Shown here piece by piece: positions 13,501 to 25,500 of a stretch of 64,000 nt of DNA. How positions within the stretch are numbered: the first letter of the stretch is position 1; each line of letters starts with the position of its first letter. Where the stretch lies: the NCBI GenBank assembly GCA_009667805.1, contig CM019071.1:48123593-48187592 (forward strand), written 5' to 3'. The notes beneath the pieces were generated by a model. It was not told the origin of the DNA and ran no database searches. It saw nothing but the letters and a program-made list of their open reading frames with translations. The DNA comes from Leptobrachium leishanense. Its lineage: Eukaryota; Chordata; Amphibia; Anura; Megophryidae. The translations under genes were made by a program, and so were the position numbers.

Positions 13501-16500
13501 GTTGTCAGTCAGCCCCTGCTGTGAAGCACACTCCATGGGGTGTAATGTAGCGTCGGGTTTAGAGGTAGGGCAGTTCCGCATTGCTCTCGCCTCCATATGG
13601 TTTGGATTCCTCTGTCCTGCTGTACATTCTTAGTATTATTTGTAAATGCCGTGGATTCCTCCCGTACATACGTTGGCCGCGTGCGCTCCGTCGCCCTTGA
13701 AGTCGGCATGTGGTGCAGTGAAACCTGTGATTTTCTTGGAATTCCTCTAGTAAACATGTCCCAGATCTCGGAGCTGCTGCGGTTTTCTCGATGGTGGGTT
13801 TGAAGCGGCCGTCCCCGCTCCTCCGGCAGTGAGGGCCTGGTAACGGAGCCGGCCTTTCCCTTTCAGGGCTGTAACTTTTGATTTTTCGCCAGAAGCCTCG
13901 GAAGGTGACTCAGATGTGGGTAATAAACGGGAGGCTCCGGGGAGGGAAGGAGCCGCGTTTATTAAAAGTGTGCGCTCCACCCATGAACATCCGACCATAC
14001 GTTACACAAGGATAATTAAACACACCGCGCGTGGCTCGTTTATATGCAATCCACCGGGTGATCAGCCAATCAGAACGCCACGATACTGGAACAAAACCTG
14101 CGTATTATTTAATAACACTATTAACCCCTTTAATCCAGAATCAACCCAAAAATACCTTTTGACGTTGGCTTTTCCTGTCGGTGTATACATTTATATACGT
14201 GTATGTGTTGCAGCGTTTGTTTGTTTCTCTATGTTTACGCAGCAAACAGGCGATTCGGGGATTTTTCTCGGTGCGGGCTGTTGTTACTGACTTTAATTTG
14301 AATTCTCGCTGCGTTCTGATTGGCCGAACGGATGGCGTGGACTTCCTGATAGGCGATCCTTCTCAAACTCTCTGCAGCGGTTATTTATTTATTTTTTTCC
14401 CCCATAAATATTTTTTTTTCTCTCTATTAATATTCTGATCCATCTGAAAAATTAGAGTTTGTTCAGGTTAGTGTTTAGGGTTAGGGTTAGTGATTTGTTT
14501 TGGTGTGACCGCACATTTTAAGGCTTTAATTTTTTATTTTTTTCTCTCGCATGTGGCAGACACAAATAGTAAGCGAGGTCTAACCCTGAAAAACACACAC
14601 ATTGTCCAGCATTAATTTTTTTTTTTTTTTTGGGACGAGCTGATTTTTTTTTTTAAAAAAAAAATAAAAAAAAAAAATGTATGAAACAAATACTACTTCA
14701 ATTTAATCTTTTGGGGGTCATTTTTTATACACGTCTTACAACAGGTTTAAAGACGGGATCTCGAGATGACATGTAAAATAAATAAATAAAAATTAAAAAT
14801 CGTAAAAAAATATATATATATAAAAATAAGACAAATAAAAGGACTCAACCAGTCAAACGTGTTTGGTTCTGTGTGTTTCTCTGTCATCTTGTGTTTGTTC
14901 CTGTTACTGTCTCAGTGAGGTTATATTTGCTTAGTCCTACATCGCCATCTAGAGGCCAGCTTGCAGTATTACAGCGTATGTGTATTGTACAGAAATACCA
15001 CACTCAGGCGGCAGGTTAGGGCCCAGAGCCGCGCAAGTATCACCACCATAAAGCGGAGAGGGGCTCTAACACTGTTATAAAGTGGAGTGACGCGGTAACA
15101 TTGGCTTAAAGCTGGGGGAGACGGTATCAACCTCCCTGCCCCCACCCACTTGTCGGTGTGCTTAAAAACTCATTTGAGAGAGAGGCCCCGCCTCCGATGC
15201 GGTGACGCCCATTGGACGGGGCTCTGTCAGTCGGGGCTCTGTCAGTCAGGGCTCGGGCTACCGGCTCCATGCGCCCCGGGACGCGGCGGTGGCATCATGG
15301 TGAGCGGCTGTGGCAGTGGGGCCATTCCCGGCCTCCTCCTCATCCTCCTGCTGGCGCTGGGAGCCCGAGCGGGCCGAGGGGCGACGGCACCCGCGTTCCA
15401 GTGCGAGGAGAACCAGTTTCTGTGCCGGAACATGCGCTGTATACCGCAGGTATGGAGATGCGACGAAGAGGAGGACTGCTACGGCAACAGCGACGAGGAC
15501 AGTTGCCCTAAAAAATCCTGTGCAGAGAATGCGTTTACGTGTAACAATGGACACTGCGTCCCAGCTCACTGGAAATGCGATGGAGAGGAAGAGTGTCCTG
15601 ATGGGAGCGACGAGTCCGAAGCTACCTACAGCCAAGTCAAGCAGGTGTGCGTGGCACAGAAGTTCAGCTGCGGCGGACCAAGCAATAAATGCATCCCGCT
15701 GTCCTGGCGGTGTGATGGAGAGCGAGACTGCGAGAGCCGCATCGATGAAAGGGGCTGCTCCACGGGCTGTACTCGCAATGAATTCCAGTGTGACAACAAG
15801 TCCTGCATCTCCTCCATCTTCAAGTGCGACGGCACCGATAACTGCGGTGACGGCAGCGACGAGCGGAATTGCTCGCTGGTGACGTGCAGCCCGGATGAGT
15901 TCCGCTGCGGAAAGGGCGGCTGTATCTCCGAGAAATGGGTGTGCGACGGGCAGTCGGACTGCCCTGATGAGTCCGAGACCGGCATCATGTGCGGGCTGAA
16001 AAGCCAGCCTCAGGAGGTCACCCACTGCGGGGCGCAGGAATTCCGCTGCGGGAACGGCAAATGCATCCACCTCAACTGGAGATGCGACGGAGACGAGGAC
16101 TGCAGAGACAGAGCCGACGAGATGAACTGCCTGGTGGTAACCTGCCGTCCGGTTGAGTTCCAATGTGGAGATGGATCCTGTATACACGGCATGAAGCAAT
16201 GCAATGGTATCCGGGACTGTCTGGACAGCAGCGACGAGGCCGGGTGTCTCAGCGCAGCCGAGTCTCCGTGTGACACCGAAGGACGATTTCGATGTAAGAT
16301 CGGCGAGTGTATAGACGGCATCAAAGTGTGCGACACTCGCAGGGACTGGTCCGACGAACCCCTGGATGAATGCGGTATTAATGAGTGTTTGACAAACAAC
16401 GGGGGCTGCTCGCACATATGCAGAGACCTGAAAGTGGGCTACGAGTGTGATTGCCCGTTTGGCTGCAAACTGCTGGACAAGAAGACCTGCGGAGACTACG

Positions 16501-19500
16501 AGTGCGAGAACCCCAATACCTGCAGCCAGATCTGCTTTAACTACAAGGGATCCTACAAGTGGGACTGCTACGAGGGATACGTGATGGACAGCGTGTCCAA
16601 AACCTGCAAGGTGGGGGGTCAGAGCCCATACCTGATTTTCACCAACCGCCATGAGCTGCGCCAGATCGACCTGGTGCACAGGGATTACACACTGCTGGCA
16701 TCGCAGCTGAAGAATGTTGTGTCGCTCGACGTAGAGGTGACAAGCAGAAAGGTTTACTGGTGTGACCTCTTCTACCGCAGGATTTACAGCGCCCCCCGGA
16801 TCGAGCTGGAGACCCTGCAGAGCACGTGGTGCTCATCAACACTCAGATACACTCTCCCGAGGGACTGGCTGTGGACTGGGTCCACAAGAACATCTACTGG
16901 ACCGACTCAGGGAACAAAACTATATCGGTGGCGACCACAGACGGCTGCAAACGGAAAACGCTCTTCGCCCGGGACCTGAACGAGCCAAGAGCCATCACTC
17001 TGGATCCCACCGAAGGGTTCATGTTCTGGTCGGATTGGGGGGAACCTGCAAAGATCAAAACAGCCGACCTGAACGGAGGGGACCGTTGACATCGAATGGC
17101 CGAATGGAATCACGTTGGATCTGCTGGCGCGTCGCTTATACTGGGTGGATTCCAACCTGCACACACTTTCCAGCGTTGACTTCAACGGAGCCAACAGAAA
17201 ACTTCTGATCTTCTCTGAGCATGAGCTGAGTCACCCCTTCGGGCTCGCTGTTTTCGAGGACCAGGTGTTTTGGACGGACCTGGAGAACGAAGCGATTTTC
17301 ATCGCAGGCAGACTGACCGGTCAGGGGATCTCCGTGCTGACGGATAATCTGAATAACCCTCATGACATTGTGGTGGTCCATCAGCGCAAACAACCCAGAG
17401 CTGCCGACGCCCGTAACGAGGGTCCGGTTCCGTATGGAGGTTGCGAGTTCCTGTGCCTTCCTGCCCCTCAGATCTCTGCTCATTCGCCCAAATACACCTG
17501 CGCCTGTCCTGATGGGGTGGAGCTGGGCCGGACATGAGGAGCTGTGGGAAAGTTCTTCCAGCCGCCTCTCCGACTCCTCCGGAAACATTACCTCGTGTTA
17601 CAACCAGCGGTGAAGCACCTGCCACGTATTCCAGGTCAACATCCCATAATACCACGCCGGCTCCTCCGTCCTCAACCGCAACTGGTAGTACTGCTCAAAC
17701 AACACACAATCACTCCATGCCGACCACCAGCCGACAGACTACCTCCACACCCAGCCACGTGGACAGAAACATAAAGGCCACGGCCAGCAGCAACGTCTCA
17801 CTGCACCATGAAAACCCCAATTCTGATCTCGGGTCCACGCTCACCATGGCTGTGATTGGCGTAGCCGTGCCTGTTGCTGTCCTCACCATCCTGTGTCTGT
17901 CCGGGTATCTCATCTGGAGGAACTGGAAGCGAAAGAACACAAAGAGCATGAATTTCGACAACCCTGTGTACCGGAAGACGACAGAAGAAGAGGAGGAAGA
18001 AGAAGAAATCCACATTGGTCGGTCAACCCAGATCAGACACATCTATCCAGCTCGAGTGGTTCTGAGTGTGGAAGATGATGGTCTGCCCTGAGGATCAAAG
18101 AGAACCGTTACGCGAGAAACATGTCGGAGTCACTGATCCTGTATCTCACAAGGAATGAACAAAACTGGTCACCGGGGACGTGTTACATGCACGGACGCAT
18201 GACGTGTCGGGACTGCTGTGTCTCAGTTCTGTGTGACGTGTAAATCACTCTACCACGGATGTTGCTCTACACGCGGAGATCTGTAACGCACTAAGAAATC
18301 ATCCGTCGCATGTAATTCTGGTGTCACAGCCAGGTCCTGCGTCCGTGCAGCTACACCACGACATTCCTACGTTACACGCAGTGCAGAGAGACGCTGCAGC
18401 TTCCGTGTTACATACGACTCTGTGAGACCGTTCACAGCTGCTATTTACAGGCCGTACCATGAGATCATTCAGTTGTCATGTTACATGCGGCGCAGGAGGT
18501 AAATGTCATTATCTGCCGTGCCGCGGATGATTTCACGTGTGGCGTGTTTAATGCCGAGTCACAGAAACACAACTGTTTGCGGAAAAATAATTGTAACTCT
18601 GAGTAACTGGCAACACCTTTCATGCATTAATCACAGCTCCGTGATACGTGCAGTACCGGGAGATGATCCCCAGCTGTGTGTGATATGCGTTACCTGCGAT
18701 AAATTGCAGTCCCTTGCGTTACCGGTGATAAAACACGTCCCCCTGTATACTGCGTGATGATTTGCAGGTCCCGCGTTCCATTGAGAAATTGCAGGCCCAG
18801 TGGTACGTGTGATAAATCTCCGGTTTTGTGGTCCATGTGATAAATCGCAGGTTCTGTGGTCCATGTGATAAATCCCAGTTCCATGCGATAAATCCCAGGT
18901 TCCATGCGATAAATCCCAGGTTCCATGAGATAAATCCCAGGTTCCATGAGATAAATCCCAGGTTCCATGAGATAAATCCCAGTTTCCATGCGATAAATCC
19001 CAGGTTCCATGAGATAAATCCCAGGTTCCATGCGATAAATCCCAGGTTCCATGCGATAAATCCCAGGTTCCATGTGATAAATCCCAGGTTCCATGTGATA
19101 AATCCCAGGTTCCATGTGATAAATCCCAGGTTCCATGTGATAAATCCCAGGTTCCATGAGATAAATCCCAGGTTCCATGAGATAAATCCCAGGTTCCATG
19201 AGATAAATCCCAGTTTCCATGCGATAAATCCCAGGTTCCATGAGATAAATCCCAGGTTCCATGCGATAAATCCCAGGTCCATGCGATAAACCCAGTTCCA
19301 TGTGATAAATCCCAGGTTCCATGTATAAATCCCAGGTTCCATGTGATAAATCCCAGGTTCCTGTGATAATCCCAGGTTCCATGTGATAAATCCCAGGTTT
19401 CATGTGATATCCCAGGTTCCATGCAATAAATTCCAGGTTCCATGAGATAAATCCCAGGTTTCATGCGATAAATCCAGGTTCCAGAGTAAATCCCAGTTCC

Positions 19501-22500
19501 ATGAGATAAATCCCAGGTTCCATGAGATAAATCCCAGGTCCATGAGATAAATCCAGGTTCCATGAGATAAATCCCAGGTTCCATGAGATAAATCCCAGGT
19601 CCTGCGTAAATCCAGGTTCCATGTGATAAATCCAGTTCCATGCGATAAATCCCAGGTTCCATGGATAAATCGCAGTTCTGTGTCCATGCAATAAAGCGCA
19701 GGTTCCATGTGATAAAGCGCAGGTTCCATGTGATAAAGCGCAGGTTCCATGTGCTAAAGCGCAGGTTCCATGTGATAAAGCGCAGGTTCCACGGTATAAA
19801 TTGCAGGTCCCGCATTACAGCACCGATGTGGGATAAATCTCTAGTCCCTCCACGAAACACGGGGCTGTGCGCCGATCCTCTCCTACACACTGTGCTGAAA
19901 GACACCGTCCAGGTCCTTCACTACATGCGACGCTGTTAGACGTGTCGCAGGTCCCGCGCCACACGCCGCCAGCAACCCGTGCAGCAAACTGAACCTGTTC
20001 TTATTTATTTTACTGATGGGAAACCACAAAGGTGTAATGATTCAAACATCCAAAGGATCTTTTATACAGGTTTTTACTTGGCCGAGGCTCTCCTCGCCGT
20101 CTCTGTAAATGTCGGCCTCCCGGGACACCGTTATTTTGTACATAACTTTAACAGACTTTGTGGTTCTCTATCAAGATATACATTAATAATAAAAGCTAGG
20201 ATTTTGTAGCGTATTTATTAACCTTCGAGCGGGTTGCAGGGAGGGGGAGGCGTTCTGTAAATACGAGGAAGGTGAGAGTATTTATTTTTTTGTACGTTCC
20301 AGGTTTATATGTTTGTATTAGAACCCAGGTTAAAGATACGTTTATTATCGCTTAATAACGGTGGCCTCTTTCTCCCTTTTATTTTCATAAATATCCTCAA
20401 AAACCAGAAGTAAAAATAAAAGCATCTTTTAGGTAATAATGCTGCAACTAATACATTTTAAACCATTCTCTTAATAAATACTGAAGAAACCAACAAAAAA
20501 CCATTAAAAACACATTTGAGTTAAAGGGCCAGTACCACCAAAAAATGCAATGTCCTTATTGTGTTTATGTTGTTTTTATCTTGTTTATTTTGTTAAGAAA
20601 ATATTTTCCTCTATATGTGTCACTGGGCGCATCCATTGTGTGATATTCTCCTCTATATGTGTCACTGGGCGCATCCATTGTGTGATATTTCCTCTATATG
20701 TGTCACTGGGCGCATCCATTGTGTGATATTCTCCTCTATATGTGTCACTGGGTGCATCCATTGTGTATCTATATGTGTCACTGTGCATCCATTGTGTGAT
20801 ATTTTCCTCTATATGTGTCACTGAGTGCATCCATTGTGTGATATCCCTCTATATGTGTCACTGGGCGCATCCATTGTGTGATATTTTCCTGTATATGTGT
20901 CACTGAGTGCATCCATTGTGTGATATTTTCCTGTATATGTGTCACTGAGTGCATCCATTGTGTGATATTTTCCTGTATATGTGTCACTGGGCGCATCCAT
21001 TGTGTGATATTTTCCTCTATATGTGTCACTGGGTGCATCCATTGTGTGATATTCTCCTCTATATGTGTCACTGGGCATCATCCATTGTGTGATTTCCTCT
21101 ATATGTGTCACTGGGCGCATCCATTGTGTGATATTTTCCTCTATATGTGTCACTGGGTGCATCCATTGTGTGATATTTTCCTCTATATGTGTCACTGGGT
21201 GCATCCATTGTGTGATCTTTTCCTCTTTATGTGTCGCTGGTGCATCCATGTGATGATATTTTCCTCTATATGGTGTCGCTGGTGCATCCATTGTGTGATA
21301 TTTTGTATCTTTCCATCACTTGCTCCTCACTGTGTGGTTTTGGTCATAGAATGGAGTGAATGGGTCAGTCACCGACTCACATCATTGTATTGTGTGGGAT
21401 GTATTCAAAGGACATCACCAGGGGGTAGATTAGAAGCTTTATCTTAATCCGCTGCCAGCTCTTATCTCAGGTAGCCCAGAGAACAATAGACCCTCCTGCC
21501 TTATGTATTCATTCCCTCCTCCACCTCATTAACTGTTAAATACTGTAGATTTAGTAAAATAGAGCCACAAGGTATAAATTGTGCACATATTTTGGTAAAT
21601 GTTGCTTCATGGGTAAAAAAGCCAGAAAAAGGAAATTGGAAATTAAAAAAAAGTGTTAGTGTCCCTTTAAGATACATGAGACGTGTACCAGAGCAGAGAT
21701 ACGTTTTATAGTGTTACAGACAGGTACGATCCATGTCTGCCTCAGTGGGCTGTAAAACTGACAGGGGTTAACCCTTTAGGCTAGGGTCAAACGAAAGCAT
21801 TTTCCCCCGCGAACGTCAAAAAGTGCGTCCGAACGCATTGACGTATTTTTTCACTGAATGCGCAAAAACGGTCAGACGACGCGCGTTTTCGTGCGTGATT
21901 TTGTACGGATCGTCAATAAAACACTTTTTGCGTCTGGACGTTATGTTGGCCGGACACTAGCAGCGTCTGACATCTCCTAATCACGCACACACGCCTCTAG
22001 TGGACGCAGCGCACTCTGTACCTCAGTACTAGTGGTATCACATTCTCAAGAAAATGCGTTCAAATTCCACTTGCGTTGCGCAGGCCGGACTTTTGTGCGG
22101 CCGCACATCGTATATTGGCCGTCATTGCCCGTCATCTGCTGCTAGTGCGGCCGTAATTATGTGCGCCAGAACGCACGTTAAAAGTGCGCTGGTCTGACCC
22201 CAGCCTAAGGCTCTGCACAAAGTGAGTGCGCTTTCCTATATGTGAGCATCATAATCATAGTCCCTTGCGGTGTAATGGGCGGCATGGTGTGGTTTATCTT
22301 TCTTGTGTTGTGGTTATGAACGGGTAACATCGAAACTAAACCAGGTTTTCATGGTGTTAACGAATCCCATATCCCTGCTTGTTGATGACACAAGGGGAGA
22401 ATCCCCCCCCCCCCCCGATGAGGTGTGGTGGCGCCCAAAATGATCGAAAATAACATATAAAAGAACTTTGTGTGTACACAAACCTATAACAACTGGCACA

Positions 22501-25500
22501 ATCCTATACACGCGTAACCGTTTGTGAAGAGCAATACGGGTGTTTTACCGGAGGTTTTTATTTGGAGCCGTTACCTTGGTATCTCAGTATGTTTGGATAC
22601 TTTATTTCACTAATGTTTTATTGTGCTTTATTTTTCACTGTGTGTCTCAACCACCGCCGAGGATTGCCGTGACGTGCGCGCGCAGGGGGGGGGGGCTTAG
22701 TGCGTGAGTGGCCGTGAAGTGAAATTTCTGTTTTTATATGTAGGTTGATGAGATTTGAGCGCAAATGACAAAAATGTTGTTGTTGTCTGTAAGATATGTG
22801 GCTGTAATACTATAGCTGTCTGTGATAGGCCGGGAGAGGCCGGACCGAGGAGGCCGTAGGCCAAACCAAATACGGTCGTTACTTTAGATATTGACCACCG
22901 TTTGTTCAGGGACTCCTTATTCCATTTCCATTCTTCATGTGGTCAGTTTGTGTCTCTGTCGGTGAATCGTTTGGGTCTCCTCCGGTGAATCGTTTGCGTC
23001 TCCGCCGGTGAATCGTTTGCGTCTCCGCCGGTGAATCGTTAGCGTCTCCGTCGGTGAATCGTTTGCGTCTCCGTCGGTGAATCGTTAGCGTCTCCGCCGG
23101 TGAATCGTTTGCGTCTCCGCCGGTGAATCGTTAGCGTCTCCCCGGTGAATCGTTTGCGTCTCCGGCGGTGAATCGTTTGCGTCTCCGCCGGTGAATCGTT
23201 TGCGTCTCCGCCGGTGAATCGTTTGCGTCTCCGCCGGTGAATCGTTTGCGTCTCCGCCGGTGAATCGTTTGCGTCTCCGTCGGTGAATCGTTTGCGTCTC
23301 CGCCGGTGAATCGTTTGCGTCTCCGCCGGTGAATCGTTTGCGTCTCCGCCGGTGAATCGTTTGCGTCTCCGCCGGTGAATCGTTTGCGTCTCCGCCGGTG
23401 AATCGTTTGCGTCTCCGCCGGTGAATCGTTTGTGTCTCCGCCGGTGAATCTTTACACGTGTGCAGTTTGCTGGAAAATAAAAGCGAGTAAATCGAGGGGA
23501 CGATTCTGTTTCTGCGGAGTCTCCCTTATCCGAATCTCTGGGGGCCGGATGTGTTCTGGATTTGGGATCTTTGCATATTATGAGATGGAATGGAGACAGA
23601 ATCCACTGGATCCATTCATGTTTCACACACTTTATACACACACAGGCTGAAGGGCACTTTATGCAGGATTTTTACTCTTTTTGCCCCTCTCTCACATGAT
23701 ATCGGGGGGTACTTTTCCGCTTGTGGCGTCTTGTCAGAGCTGAATAATGATTTCGGGAGATTTCAGGTTTGTAAATGTTAGCTGTAACGACTGTTAGAGT
23801 GTAAGCTCACCTGCCCGCGCCGGCGGCTCGCTATACATTGATCTGACCCAGACAGGAGGTTCAGGATGTAATTGTCGGAGACGTTACGGATCCCGGGGAG
23901 GACAGATAGTTCTATCACCTTCGCACGCCGCTTAGCACTTCTATATAAAGTGCCGTATCCTGCACACCCAGCCCCCCACATCTCCCATTCATCTCCCTGA
24001 TTAATACGCGCGCAGCCTTTAATTATTCACCGACACCTGCGTGGTACGTGCGTATGTGTGTGACGGGGCGCTTGTCTCTTGCAGAGCCGATGTGGCACAT
24101 TCCAGCTCAGTCCCGGGCGAGCGCCGGCGTTAACAAGCGGCCGAACAGGCAGGAGCTGGCCGGGAAGAACTCTCCGCACCGCAACTCGAGGGTGAGTGTC
24201 GGCTTTGGGGGGTATTTAAGCTTCTATAGCATGGGACCCCAAGATGTGACAGCGATCCTGATACTTCACCCAGTGTCATTAACCCATGCAGTGCCAGGAT
24301 GCAAACACAGGATACAGAGTTATTTAAACACAGCATAATAACACACGCACAGTAGGGCTGTGCAATATTGACAAAATAATCATATTGCGATTTCTTGAAT
24401 GAATATTGCGATTTTATTTGCGATTTAGCCAATTGTTTTTGCTTTTTCAAACATGCTACATACATTCTAAATGTATTCAGTATTCAGCACATGGATACTG
24501 CCCCAGCACATGGATATACTGCCCCAGCACATGGATACTGCCCCAGCACATGGAAATACTGCCCCAGCACATGGATATACTGCCCCAGCACATGGATATA
24601 CTGCCCCAGCACATGGAAATACTGCCCCAGCACATGGAAATACTGCCCCAGCACATGGATATACTGCCCCAGCACATGGATATACTGCCCCAGCACATGG
24701 ATATACTGCCCCAGCTCATGGATATACTGCCCCAGCACATGGATATACTGCCCCAGCACATGATATACTGCCCCAGCACATGCATATACTGCCCCAGCAC
24801 ATGGAAATACTGCCCCAGCACATGGATATATACTGCCCAGCACATGGATATACTGCCCAGCACATGGATATACTGCCCCAGCACATGGAAATACTGCCCC
24901 AGCACATGGAAATACTGCCCCAGCACATGGAATACTGCCCCAGCACATGGATATACTGCCCCAGCACATGGATATACTGCACCAGCACATGGAAATACTG
25001 CCCCAGCACATGGAAATACTGCCCCAGCACATGGAAATACTGCCCCAGCACATGGAAATACTGCCCCAGCACATGGATATACTGCCCCAGCTCATGGATA
25101 TACTGCCCCAGCTCATGGATATACTGCCCCAGCACGTGGATATACTGCCCCAGCACGTGGAAAAACTGCCCCAGCACATGGAATTACTGCCCCAGCACAT
25201 GGAAAAACTGCCCCAGCACATGGATATACTGCCCCAGCACATGGATATACTGCCCCAGCACATGGAAAAACTGCCCCAGCACATGGATATACTGCCCCAG
25301 CACATGGATATACTGCCCCAGCACATGGATATACTGCCCCAGCACATGGATATACTGCCCCAGCGCATGGATATACTGCCCCAGCGCATGGATATACTGC
25401 CCCAGCGCATGGATATACTGCCCCAGCGCATGGATATACTGCCCCAGCGCATGGATATACTGCCCAGCGCATGGATATACTGCCCCAGCGCATGGATATA

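Larger units (their letters stand above)
11401..13518. mobile_element. hAT element carrying two internal minisatellites
   Basis: The left end CAGGGGCGGACTGGG and right end CAGTCAGCCCCTG are inverted repeats. They are flanked by a perfect 8-bp duplication CTGTGAAG at 11393-11400 and 13519-13526. No transposase is visible; most of the interior is tandem repeats (11537-12700 and 12711-13440). The element is therefore non-autonomous. Confidence 0.9.

Noticed and set aside
14470..14500. Interstitial telomeric repeat (TTAGGG)
   Set aside because: Only two perfect units occur, well within chance in AT-rich sequence.
15258..16679. 473-codon antisense frame across the LRP8 copy
   Set aside because: It arises from codon bias of the class A repeats on the other strand; no homology is seen.
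15297..18091. Assignment of the retrocopy to VLDLR because it has eight class A repeats
   Set aside because: The cytoplasmic tail with a run of glutamates and the VEDDGLP end is LRP8-like, and non-mammalian LRP8 can have eight class A repeats.
23039..23641. Arg-rich 200-codon frame that looks like a basic protein
   Set aside because: It is the 23-bp minisatellite read on the minus strand.
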